A stretch of DNA of 64,000 nucleotides from Emiliania huxleyi CCMP1516. Taxonomy: Eukaryota; Haptophyta; Isochrysidales; Noelaerhabdaceae. Shown in pieces: positions 9,161-17,911 of this stretch. A program made the translations under genes and the position numbers. The notes beneath the pieces are model-generated. The model had not been told where the DNA came from, ran no database searches, and worked only from the letters and a program-made list of their open reading frames with translations. The stretch is taken from positions 901,783 to 965,782 of the forward strand of contig NW_005196756.1 in NCBI RefSeq assembly GCF_000372725.1. The letters run 5' to 3'. The first letter of the stretch is position 1, and the number at the start of each line of letters is the position of its first letter.

Positions 9161-10203
9161 AGCAGGGACGGGCTTAGAAGTGCAGGGGGGGTACCGAGCA
9201 ATGTGCGGCCGCTCCCACCGACGACGTGCAGAAGGACCTACTGAGTTGGCTACTGTAGTCTGGAGACCTAGACATGGCTCTCGAAATCGGTCCGCTGCCC
9301 CCCAAACAGGTCCAGGACCTCAAGTACTACCACTCCGACAAGGTTGACGTCCGCCTCTCCGAGGTCATGCAAAATGCGCTCGTGGTTATGGAATACCAAC
9401 AAGGCGCCCACGAGCCCACGTCCGATATCGTGACGCGCCGCGCCATCATTCACGCCGTCGACAAGTCTCGATTCATCAAGGAAGAGTTTGCCGCGCTGGA
9501 GCCCGTGTACCAGCAGATGCCGTTTAGCGCCCCCCTACTGCAACGTGGAGCTGAACGCCTGAACCCCACGTGGGCCTTCGACTTCGAGAAGGCTCAGCTC
9601 CTAACTGCCCGGTCCCAGCGGAGACCACGACATCGGACAAGCTGCCCGCATGGGCCATCGCTGTGATTGCCGTTGGCGGCGCGCTCCTTGTCGCCGTTCT
9701 CTCGCCTTCTTGTACGTCATGTACACATTTCGAGAAGCAGAACAAGCCTCTGTTTACGAACAGAAACGTCGAGACCAAGGACGTCGAGGTCCGGGACGCC
9801 TAGGGGCTGCTCGCCACAGGGTTCATCTGACGAGAGGCGCAACCGCAACTAGATAGGATACGTGAGCATGGCCCGATCGTCGTGCGGCCGGCTAACGAGG
9901 AAATGAATGCTGCCGCTGCAGCCTTGTACGGTAGGTGGACTATCGCGCGCGATCCGTAGTGCAATTCACCCCCCGGGAGGACAGGACCGGGACCGGGACG
10001 CGCACGGGGCTGGCGGCCGGGAAGCCCGAAGGGGAGGGTTGGTGGAGTCAGGCCGCTTTGCGGGGTCTGTTTCCTCGCTAATCCTCGGTCCTCGCGCACC
10101 CCGTGGTACTATGCGCGTCGGGCTGGTGGAGTTTCGTTTCTTTATTTCCCTTCGTACAGCACCCTCTGGAAACTCCATCAATTTTCCGGGCAGCAGGTGC
10201 ATC

Positions 10204-10691
10204 ATGGCTCATGCGTCATGGGCGGGCCGCTGGCGTGTGGCGACCTCCAACTCGGCTCTCGGGCTACGCCTCTTGGTCCCACCTCCGGCCTCGCCCGTCT
10301 CGACTCTCGTCCGGTCGTCGTTCGAGGTCGTCGTCCGCCGCCTCGCCCGGGTCCGGTGGCTCGCCGCCGCCAGCTGATTCGTAACCTGCTGTCCCGCACA
10401 GGCTGCTGTACTGCTTCCACTCTGCTCCGGGCTTTGCGATCAACATCAAGACTGAGGCGCCCCCGCAAGCCCCTGACCGCGCTGGCGTCTCCTCCCGTCC
10501 AACCGCCCTTCCCGTCGCAGGACGCCACCTTCAAGCTGCGCAAGGGCGCGCTGACGGTGGACGGCTCCTTCATCACCGAGGCGCACGTCGTGGCCGAGAC
10601 AGGGCGGAAAGGCAAGGAGGGAGAACTCGTGCACGTTACATTCTGGGCGAACGAGCTCAAGTGCGAGCTGCCGTACGGCCAGCGACCCTAA
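10204..10691 (+). CDS. Small unknown protein, predicted three exons
   Basis: Proposed exons: 10204-10313, 10402-10456, 10521-10691 (111 aa). Intron 1 is GT-AG. Intron 2 begins with GC (GAG|GCGCCC ... CGCAG|GACGCC). The joined C-terminal half (LLYCFHSAPGFAINIKTE then DATFKLRKGALTVDGS then VHVTFWANELKCELPYG) has convincing coding character and no stops. The N-terminal exon is less certain. No family is recognised. The last exon alone (10521-10691) is the best-supported part. Confidence 0.4.
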
Positions 10692-11134
10692 ACAAAACAC
10701 TATACAAGCAGCTGTAATTAGAGAGAAAGCAAGGACACCAGTTGGGGTGTTGCGCGTACTTGTATCCGCGCTACTGTGGGGGGGAGCAGGCCGCGCTCGT
10801 CTACGCGCGCCAGCCAGAGACAGGTCATGCAAAATAAATCTGAGTTATATTCCGCGGTGTACACTGAAAGCAGCCACAATGGCTGGCGAAGACTGCCCTG
10901 CTGCGCCGATCTTCACCTCGACGCCGCTCGAAGGCCCGAGCTCCGGACGCCAAACGGGCCGGAAGGAGCCGAGGCTGGGTGGTCCGGATGAGGATTCGAT
11001 CGGCGATGGACCCGTACGAGCGGGTTCTGAGCTGTACTGTGGGGTCAACGGCGTCGTTTGGGCGTCAGGTGCGCGCGCCCGCCGTTTGCGCGCAGAAAGG
11101 GCGCGAATTCTTTCCTCGGCACAGCCTTCGACCC

Positions 11135-12148
11135 ATGTTTGCCTTGTGGCGGGCTCTGGCCCTCGCGCTTCTGGTTGGACGCGTGGCGTCAGAGTGTCGC
11201 GACATGCACGACCGGTGCCGGGCGTGGGCGCGGCAGGGCGAGTGCTCCGCAAACCCGGCCTTCATGCACGGCTCGTGCGCCGCGTCCTGCGACACGTGCG
11301 GCGAAATGCGGCGCGATTGCGGAGAGCTCGGGCCGGATGCGCTGAGCGAGGGCGGGATTACCGAGGCGATGGAGCGTATGCTCAGCCTGGAGGGCTACGG
11401 CGGCCGGATCTTGAGCCGCGACCCGTGGGTCATCCTCCTCGAGACCTTCCTCGACAAGGATGAGGTGGCGATGGTGATCCGCGTGGGTGGTCACAACTTC
11501 TCGCGCTCGCTCGCCGGCGCGGGCAGCGGCTTCGTGTCGGCGCGCACGTCCTCCACCTCGTGGTGCAACGTGCCGAAGTGCGAGCGGGACCCGGACATGC
11601 TCGCCCTCAAGCGCAAGATCACGGGCGCGATTGGCAGCTGCCCGATGGCAAACACAGAGCACCTGCAGGTGCTGCGGTACGAGCCCGGCCAGTACTACCG
11701 CTCGCACCACGACCAAAACTCGCCGCACGAGTCGCCGTCGGGCCCGCGCATCTTCACCTTCTTCATCCAGCTCTCGCACGTGCCAAAGGGCGGCGAGACG
11801 CACTTCCCGCGCCTCGGCCTCACCGTCGAGCCCAAGCCCGGGCAGGCCATCGTGTGGGCGAGCGTGCGAGACGACGACGTCTACGCCGACGACCCGCGGA
11901 CGGAGCACGAGGCACGCAGCGTCGAGGAGGGGGTCAAGTATGCGGCCAACTTTTGGACGCACCTGCGCGACTTCCAGACGCCGCACGCCGCCGGCTGTAG
12001 CCCTAGCGCGGTGCCATCGGGCACCGCCCGCAGGAAGGAGGGGAGGAGGCGAGCCGAGGAGTGGCGTGCGGCGCGCAGCGGAGAGGGCGGCTGGGAGCGC
12101 GGCGACGACGGCGGCGGCGACAGCGGCAGCCTTCAAGTGGAGCTGTGA
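11135..12148 (+). CDS. Prolyl 4-hydroxylase with N-terminal ShK domain
   Basis: 2-oxoglutarate/Fe(II) dioxygenase that hydroxylates proline in secretory-pathway proteins such as cell-wall glycoproteins. 337 aa, intronless. ATG 11135 starts a clean signal peptide (MFALWRALALALLVGRVASE); the open frame extends to 10979 but that part has no such feature. A six-Cys ShK domain spans residues ~21-56 (CRDMHDRCRAW ... SCAASCDTC). The P4Hc double-stranded beta-helix follows. Iron ligands are HxD in YRSHHDQN (~residue 190) and the distal His in DPRTEHEARS (~256), with the 2-oxoglutarate Lys in GVKYAANFW (~267). The C-terminus is an Arg/Gly/Glu-rich tail of ~50 residues. ShK-P4H proteins are widespread in algae. 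Confidence 0.92.
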   Translation: MFALWRALALALLVGRVASECRDMHDRCRAWARQGECSANPAFMHGSCAASCDTCGEMRRDCGELGPDALSEGGITEAMERMLSLEGYGGRILSRDPWVILLETFLDKDEVAMVIRVGGHNFSRSLAGAGSGFVSARTSSTSWCNVPKCERDPDMLALKRKITGAIGSCPMANTEHLQVLRYEPGQYYRSHHDQNSPHESPSGPRIFTFFIQLSHVPKGGETHFPRLGLTVEPKPGQAIVWASVRDDDVYADDPRTEHEARSVEEGVKYAANFWTHLRDFQTPHAAGCSPSAVPSGTARRKEGRRRAEEWRAARSGEGGWERGDDGGGDSGSLQVEL

Positions 12149-13588
12149 CAGACGCTAGGGGCCCAAGTGGGCGGGCGGGCCGGGCGGCGGGTGAGCTCGT
12201 GGCGTGACTCGAGGCGTGACGCGTGAGGGTGAGGGACGGCAGCGGTAGAGACTCGTTAGGTCGATAGGAGGTGAGATATTTGTCGCCCCCCGCTACCCGG
12301 TTGCACTCGTGCGACGTAGCGGGGGGCCACGACTACGTTTACGAAAACATAAGTAGAGCTCTACCTCTAGTCCCGCGAGGTGTGAAATACACATTGTGAA
12401 TTTGGGCCGCCCAGGGTTCTGGCTCCTACCCGGATAGGGGGTCTGTTGACCACGCACCACGGTGACACCCTATGGCTATGCAATAGGTAGGTAGGTCCGG
12501 CTTTGACCGCCCCAGAGGGCCCTGCAACAGGTAGGTACCGCGCTGTTTCGTCTTTTTTCGCTTCGCTGCGCGGCCTGGGGAGAGATAAATACGCGTTTTG
12601 GCGCGAGTCGTGCAAGACCCCCATCCGGGTACCCCCTGTATCGGAGTTATGGCACACTTAGGAGCTGTGAACGTGAAGAGAGTGGTACCAGAACTGTGGG
12701 TCGTTGCGCGGCACGCATGGGGGGCCTCCCGGACGTATGATCCTAGCCCAATACGTCCTACGGAGCACATTTCGATTTTTGACAGAATTAAATGCACTGC
12801 CCCCGCACGGTACTAATAGTCGTAGTTTTGGCACCGCTGCCCTTCACGGCACCACACCGCCGCTTGACAGCCCGGGATTAGCCTAGCAGCGAGTGGGCAT
12901 CGCCTGCCGGTCGGCTGGGCACGAGCCAAGCACTTGGGCGGCCGTCAACCGAGTCCGAGCGGCGCCTGAGGCGGGTGCCACGGCGTCTGCACGAAGGCGT
13001 GGCGGGGTGAGGAGCCAGGAGTGGTGAACACCTCCCCGTCGGGCGCGCGGCGCGCCGGATGGTCCGCCGAGGCCGCCGCCGCCCCGGCGGCGGCGATGGG
13101 GGCGGCGGGGCCGACCCGGCCGGCGTTTGTCGGCTCCACCTACAGCAGAGCAGTCTCTGTGGGTCGACGATACTAACTCGGTAGTAACGCGGAGCGGTGC
13201 TGTGCGGCGCCGAGTTGTGCGCGAGGCGACCTTCTGAGGCTACCTGAGCTGGCAATGGATGCCACCAGGACGCACGGCTAGCAGGAGCCAGTCAGGCATG
13301 CCCTGCTGTGGAGCAGAGCCGGCTGGCGCACCGGCGATACTAACTCAGCGCGCCGCGAGAGGCGAATCTGGGCGACTTTGGAGGCGCAGTTCTCGAGCTT
13401 GCCGTCGACGATTGATGTCGGGTAAATTGTCACTGCCGTCGGGGAAGGTATTCTCTCAGCAGGCCGAGCGCCGTGGCCTGGCTCGGCTCGCTGCGAACGC
13501 CGCGAATTTATCAGTGCCAAAACTAAAAAAAAATGGTACTAACGAAGACTACGATACAGGGGGTAGGAGCCGGAACCCAGACGGGAAA
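12149..13588. other. Intergenic, with one possible minus-strand exon
   Basis: No clear gene. A short inverted repeat (CCCCCCGCTA near 12285 against TAGCGGGGGG near 12316) sits after the P4H stop. The sequence GTGCGACGTAGCGGGGGGC at 12309 recurs at 22030. On the minus strand 13139-12945 reads as a terminal exon (VEPTNAGRVGPAAPIAAAG ... PPQAPLGLG, stop) with an acceptor CTGTAG just before it. Its upstream exons were not found. Confidence 0.3.
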
Positions 13589-14326
13589 ATGTTGCTCGTG
13601 TGGCATTCTCGCGCCGCGCCGATGCGGCCGCGGGCCAGGCTGCTGGCCACGGAAACGGCTGCGGTGTTTGAGCTGAGAGTCAATCTCGGTCAGGGTGGTG
13701 GCATGGTGGAGGGCGAACTGCAGGCGTTCTTTTCCAAGTCCGAGCTGCTCACAGTGCGCTACCCCGTGCCGGTCGAGCTCCGCGTGAGGCCCGAGAGAGG
13801 CGTGCTGCGCGTGTATGAGACGGGCTACGGCCTGCGCGAAGGCGACGTGCTGCGGGCGTGCTCGACGTTTGAGATGCGGTTTGACTCGGCGGCGCGCGAG
13901 ACTCGCCTCGGTCCCGGCTTCCATGGGCGGCCGAATGGCGACGCAATCGCTCAGGGGGGAGGGCGAGGCGCGGCGTCCTCTATCCCCTGGCTTGAGGGTG
14001 GCTGGTGGCGCGAGCAGCTCAGCCGCACCGTGGGACTGCGCGAGCCGCAGAATCTGCCGGAGCTTGGGGTATTCTCCGAGACGGCTCCGACCAAGGTCCT
14101 ATTTGTGGCCGACGGGCAGTCTTTTGAGCGCGTGCGCGACGCATTGCTCGCGAATGTGCCCGACAAGACGGACAATGTAGTCATGCTCTTTGAGCGGCCG
14201 CTCGACCCCAAGGCGACGAGGCCGCGGGACCTCTCGAGTCCACGCCCGCGCGTCCCGCCCAAGGGTGAGTCCTTCTCGCCGCTGACCGCGGACGACTTGA
14301 GGGATCTGTTCGGTGAGAAAGGGTGA
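13589..14326 (+). CDS. Unknown protein, possible organelle protein with a PDZ-like stretch
   Basis: 245 aa from ATG 13589. The open frame runs back to 13259, but its codons there look non-coding. The core is FFSKSELLTVRYPVPVELRV then GVLRVYETGYGLREGDVLRA. The YPVPVELRV ... GLREGDVL pattern resembles the substrate-groove half of a PDZ domain, but it is not enough to assign. The C-terminal half (PTKVLFVADGQSFERVRDAL) has no recognised relatives. The ending (SPLTADDLRDLFGEKG) is hydrophilic. No transmembrane segment is present. A stop-rich 250-bp spacer separates it from the convergent SLC35A gene. Confidence 0.6.
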   Translation: MLLVWHSRAAPMRPRARLLATETAAVFELRVNLGQGGGMVEGELQAFFSKSELLTVRYPVPVELRVRPERGVLRVYETGYGLREGDVLRACSTFEMRFDSAARETRLGPGFHGRPNGDAIAQGGGRGAASSIPWLEGGWWREQLSRTVGLREPQNLPELGVFSETAPTKVLFVADGQSFERVRDALLANVPDKTDNVVMLFERPLDPKATRPRDLSSPRPRVPPKGESFSPLTADDLRDLFGEKG

Positions 14327-14574
14327 GCTGTTCGCCCCAAATATATGCGGTCCGATATAGCTGTGAAGAGCCGAGACGTAGTGGCCCCCAGAGGAGAGAC
14401 AGAGGCTCCGAACACAGGAAGCCAGAACAGCAGGAACCAAGAGCCAGAGTGCAGAGGGCCGAGCGCCATGTGACAAAGCCCAAATGTGACATTCGTGTGT
14501 GGGCGCTGGCGTCGTGGCGTGGTCGAGTCTGCATATGTGTACACGTCCACCGCGGATCTGACGACGTAGAGTGC

Positions 14575-16035
14575 CTAACACCCTCCCACCAGATTTTGCT
14601 GCGATGGGGTGCGTCGAACCGTCAAAGAGGCCACGGAGCCGGGGGCCGAGTTTTGCCTCTTTATCCCTACTGCGCCTCCTATTGCCTCGGGCTCAGCATA
14701 GTTGAAGACGGAAATTGCCACCAGCAGAGAGCCAACTGCCGTTGGAAACGTGGCGGGGCCGTTAAGAAAGATCGCGGAGCCGTAGGTCACGAGGACCACC
14801 GACACTGAAGTGGGGAAGTTCTTCAGGACGGCATCCGTGTACTTGAGGCACGAGGCCACCAAGATACCACCCGTAGCAGAGGTTGCAACGATGCCGCACG
14901 TCGTGAGAGACCAGTCATCAAACGTGGCTGCCGGCCGCGGAAAGCTAGCTAGGAATGCGTACCCGACCGCCGACCAAACCGCCATTTGCACGTTCACCTC
15001 CCAGATGGAGAGCGACGCGGCGGAGCCCTTGAGATATTTCTCGATGTACACCGACGTGAAGCCGCCGAGGGCTGTCTGCAGTGCGAGCTCAGCTAGCCCA
15101 ACCACGAAACCATCAACAGAGGCAAACAGCTGTCTGTCCGACTCGGCTGAGGCTGCTGCCATGCTGCTGTTTTTGCTGCCTCTGCCACTTTTGCCGCCGA
15201 CAACGGCGCTGCTGAGCCTTCGCGATGCGAGTGGCGAGTCGCACAAGTCGTAGCCCGACTGGTGCACGATGAGTGCGACGCCAGCCACCAAGACCAAAAG
15301 CGCGCGCCATTTTCGGAGCGAGGTTTTGCGGCCCAGCAACCACATCTGGGGGCACGGCAAGGAAACTCACGAGAGCCGGGCCCCTTGGGGACGCGTGGCC
15401 GGAGTGTGTGGAGGAGCGGGCGGGGCCGGCCGGCCGGGGGGGGGGGGGGGGGGACCGAGAAGATTGCCGACCAAAGAGTCTTAGTCTGCAGTCCGACCGT
15501 GAACGTAGATGCATCGAGCCGCGCCACGGCATCGAACTGCAACATGTTCATCACGAGGAATGCGACGGCCGGCACAGCGGCTGGCGTGGATTTGCGGAGG
15601 AGGACGAGAAGATGGCAGGGGTGGACGCCCCCCGCGACAAGCGAGGCGGTCAGCTTAACGAGCTCGGCAACCTGACGGTTCGTGTGGGTGCGAAATGCTC
15701 GGTGAGATGGCCGGGCCCTGCGCCAGCTGAGCAGGCGGTTGCCGCACCATCAGGACCGAAGAAGAGGAGTAGGTCTCTCCTAACGTGCGACGCGACCAGG
15801 AGCGAAGCATCACGTCACATACCGTCTGCAAGCAGAGGCCTGACAAAATTAGCATCTGAGCCCTGCCCGATATGGTGGCATTGACTGGCAGAGACCGATC
15901 AGGAGCCGGTGCGGTTTCCGGCTGTTCAGGGATGGGCTCCAACTCGGGGCCGAGATCTTCGGACGAGGCAAGCTTTGTAAACGTCGGAACCGTGATCTCC
16001 TTTGATACCGCCCAAGCGGCAACGCGGGCCGGCAT
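14575..16035 (-). CDS. Nucleotide-sugar transporter, SLC35A (UDP-galactose/CMP-sialate) family
   Basis: Golgi antiporter that brings nucleotide sugars into the lumen for glycosylation. Exons (minus): 16035-15748, 15671-15456, 15345-14575 (424 aa); introns are GT-AG (76 and 110 bp, the second with a C homopolymer next to its donor). Exon 1 gives the cytosolic N-terminus and TM1 (LILSGLCLQTVCDVML). Exon 2 holds VAELVKLTASLVAG and FTVGLQTKTLWSAIFS. Exon 3 begins MWLLGRKTSLRKWRALLVL and contains the family signature GGFTSVYIEKYLKGSAASL and the paired late helices (GILVASCLKYTDAVLKNF). The C-terminus is a polar tail. An in-frame extension upstream to 16371 has no signal character, so ATG 16035 was chosen. 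Exact substrate cannot be told from sequence. Confidence 0.88.
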
Positions 16036-16438
16036 TCCGTCGGAGCTGTGGCAGTGCGAGCTCAGCGCACGAGCGCCAACAACCTGCACCCAACCCCAAA
16101 GGTAAATTTTGGCCGGCCGTTTGTACCTTTTGCCTATCAGATGGATCGAAGAACAGACACAAAGTCGCACGTCTTGATGAACCATAGAACTCATACAATC
16201 CGGCAAGAGTGTTATTCTCCCTCCAGGGTCCAGGCAGTAGACTGCGGGTCTTTTTCTTTCTTTCTTATTATGCAAGCCGCCATACTCCTCATTTAATCTT
16301 TCTCTCGAGGTTCTCGAGGTGTGGATATCCTTTGGCCGCGTTGGGTTGCAGCTTTTTTTCTTGTTGGCCAAGACTCGTCGGGACCTCGGGACGTCGCATC
16401 ACCATCAGTCATCACAACATCAGTATCCGCCCCAGGAG

Positions 16439-16561
<123 letters not shown>

Positions 16562-16727
16562 ACCCACCGCCCCCGCGATGCCAGAGCACAGTCGTGGTTG
16601 GTTACCCACACACCGGCCGGGTCATCTTGAGTGACATTGGTACTTGCTTGGGAGGGGGCGAGGGGGTTGCTGGGGGCCGGGCGGCGGCAGAGAGTTAGCG
16701 GGATTTTGGCCCCACGCACAAACACAG

Positions 16728-17595
16728 CTGAGGGAGGGTGTAGAGGATGTAGAGTGTAGAGCGCTGTAGAGCTGTAGAGATGTAGAGCGCTCCGGAGTGC
16801 TGTAGAGCTGTAGAGCTCTACATCCGCCGCGGGACGAAGCGGGTGCGTTGTAGAGCGATGTAGAGGCGCTCTACAACGTGAAATCTCTACAACAAACTCT
16901 ACATCATAAGCGGCGAACGAGGCACGGTCGCTCTCCGACATGAGGCGCGTTGCACTTGCCAGTGCTGCCCTGGCCTTCTGTCTGCCCGCCCAATGGGTAG
17001 GAGGTGCCTCTACTGCTATGGCATGCCTCACGGCTGCGACTGGCCGGCGCCTCGGCGCGTCAGCTCGGCTCGGCGTAGCGATCGTAGCCAGCGCAACTCG
17101 CCTGGACTCAACGCTCAGCCAGGAGCTCCCGCACACGCTGGCGCGAGTCATGGCGCATGCAACGCGTCTGAATGCTCGCCTCGCCTCGCGCAAATGCGAC
17201 CGCCCTCGCAGCCGACAGTCCACCGCCTGCTAAAGAAGCACAGCGATGAATGCGGCACCGGCGACGCATGGCAGGCTGGTCATGACGCAGTTAGGTGTTT
17301 TGTGCCGTCAGAGTGACTCTCTGTGTGTCAGGGATAGTCAGGGCCGTCCATCAGAGCTCCAGTAAGCTCGGAGACACCCCATTAGTGCGACTCGACCTCT
17401 TTGAGTCACTGCCTTCCCGGCGGTTTGGCTGTAGAGCCTCTACAACAAACTCTACAGCAAAATCGCGCTCTACATCGCTCTACAACGCACCCGCTTCGTC
17501 CCGCGGCGGATGTAGAGCTCTACAGCTCTACAGCGCTCTACATCTCTACAGCTCTACAGCGCTCTACACTCTACATCCTCTACACCCTCCCTCAG
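16728..17595 (+). mobile_element. TIR element family A, complete copy 1
   Basis: 868 bp, flanked by a perfect 8-bp target duplication AAACACAG (16720-16727 and 17596-17603). The ends are CTGAGGGAGGGTGTAGAGGA and its complement. The inverted repeats are long (~190 bp) and built from GTAGAG/CTCTAC motifs. An 8-bp duplication with long TIRs points to a cut-and-paste DNA transposon derivative (hAT- or Mutator-like by size; superfamily not determinable). It carries no transposase, only a 97-codon ORF, so it would be non-autonomous. Confidence 0.9.
16940..17233 (+). CDS. 97-aa ORF inside TIR element A, signal-peptide-like N-terminus
   Basis: MRRVALASAALAFCLPAQWV looks like a secretion signal, followed by an Ala/Thr/Arg-rich stretch ending RQSTAC. 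The same ORF is present, inverted, in the second copy (49382-49675). The two differ at only a few residues (GGAST/GGASA, HTLARV/HALARV). Conservation could reflect recent copying rather than selection. No family match and no transposase motif. Confidence 0.35.
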   Translation: MRRVALASAALAFCLPAQWVGGASTAMACLTAATGRRLGASARLGVAIVASATRLDSTLSQELPHTLARVMAHATRLNARLASRKCDRPRSRQSTAC

Positions 17596-17911
17596 AAACA
17601 CAGCAGATTTGTTTGGTATTGCAAAAACTCTCTCTCTCTGAGAGCAGCCGGTGGCCGTCGGCACTAAGCGCGCGGCCGCCGGGCGCCTCCGAACCGACAG
17701 GGGCGCCGCGGCAGTAGAGAGCACTCCAGCCGTTGCTTTTTTCTCCCGCGTTTTTTTCCTTGGACAGTCAGAAGAAACGAAAAAACGAATTTCGGCGCGG
17801 TGCCAAGCCCAACCAAGACCTCCTCCTCCACTGCTGCCTGCTTTCCTCCGATTTCGCGGCAGTCATCAAGGCGTTGTGGTAACAAAACGGGCGCAGACGC
17901 TCTCAACGAAA
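17596..17911. other. 5' flank of the NIPA gene
   Basis: Apart from a short TTTGGTATTGCAAAAACTCT (17615-17634), which is the tail of dispersed repeat F, and a CT run, nothing is seen. The TIR element A insertion ends here, about 310 bp before the NIPA start. Confidence 0.5.

Larger units (their letters stand above)
7738..9215. repeat. Inverted repeat pair bounding an insertion in the solute-binding gene
   Basis: Bases about 7738-7784 (GCGGCCGCACACTGCTCGG start) reappear inverted at about 9170-9215 with roughly 41 of 44 matches. The two arms lie exactly where the coding fragments are separated. They look like terminal inverted repeats of a ~1.48-kb insertion. No clear target duplication is seen, and the N gap and low-quality sequence inside make the size uncertain. 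Confidence 0.45.
7150..9800 (+). pseudogene. Family 5 solute-binding-protein-like gene, broken by frameshifts, a gap and an insertion
   Basis: Fragments of one protein occur in order. ISPILATWVHVQE (about 7160-7200) is followed by HTFTLREGVKFHDG (7229-) and GFGSRYAF/GTGPFKLAQQ-type blocks (7520-7620). DYWGGAPEIEFLHIRYYE (7677-7730), EIGPLPPKQVQDLKYY (9283-) and FDFEKAQLLNCP (9580-) come next. A C-terminal membrane helix (AWAIAVIAVGGALLVAV) ends the series. This is the SBP_bac_5 periplasmic-binding fold of bacterial ABC peptide/nickel importers, here with a C-terminal membrane anchor. At least five frame changes are needed (near 7205-7225, 7449, 7637, 9535-9555, 9603 and 9696). The middle is split by an N gap and about 1.4 kb of other sequence. 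The adjacent sequence is visibly poor, so sequencing error and true decay cannot be separated. No N-terminal domain or start was found. Confidence 0.7.

Noticed and set aside
11189..12136. 315-codon minus-strand frame opposite the prolyl hydroxylase
   Set aside because: Antisense shadow with no motif; the plus frame has the full catalytic set.
17295..17717. 140-codon frame at the right end of TIR element A
   Set aside because: It is made of the CTCTAC-rich inverted repeat; the equivalent frame in copy 2 differs because the arms differ.
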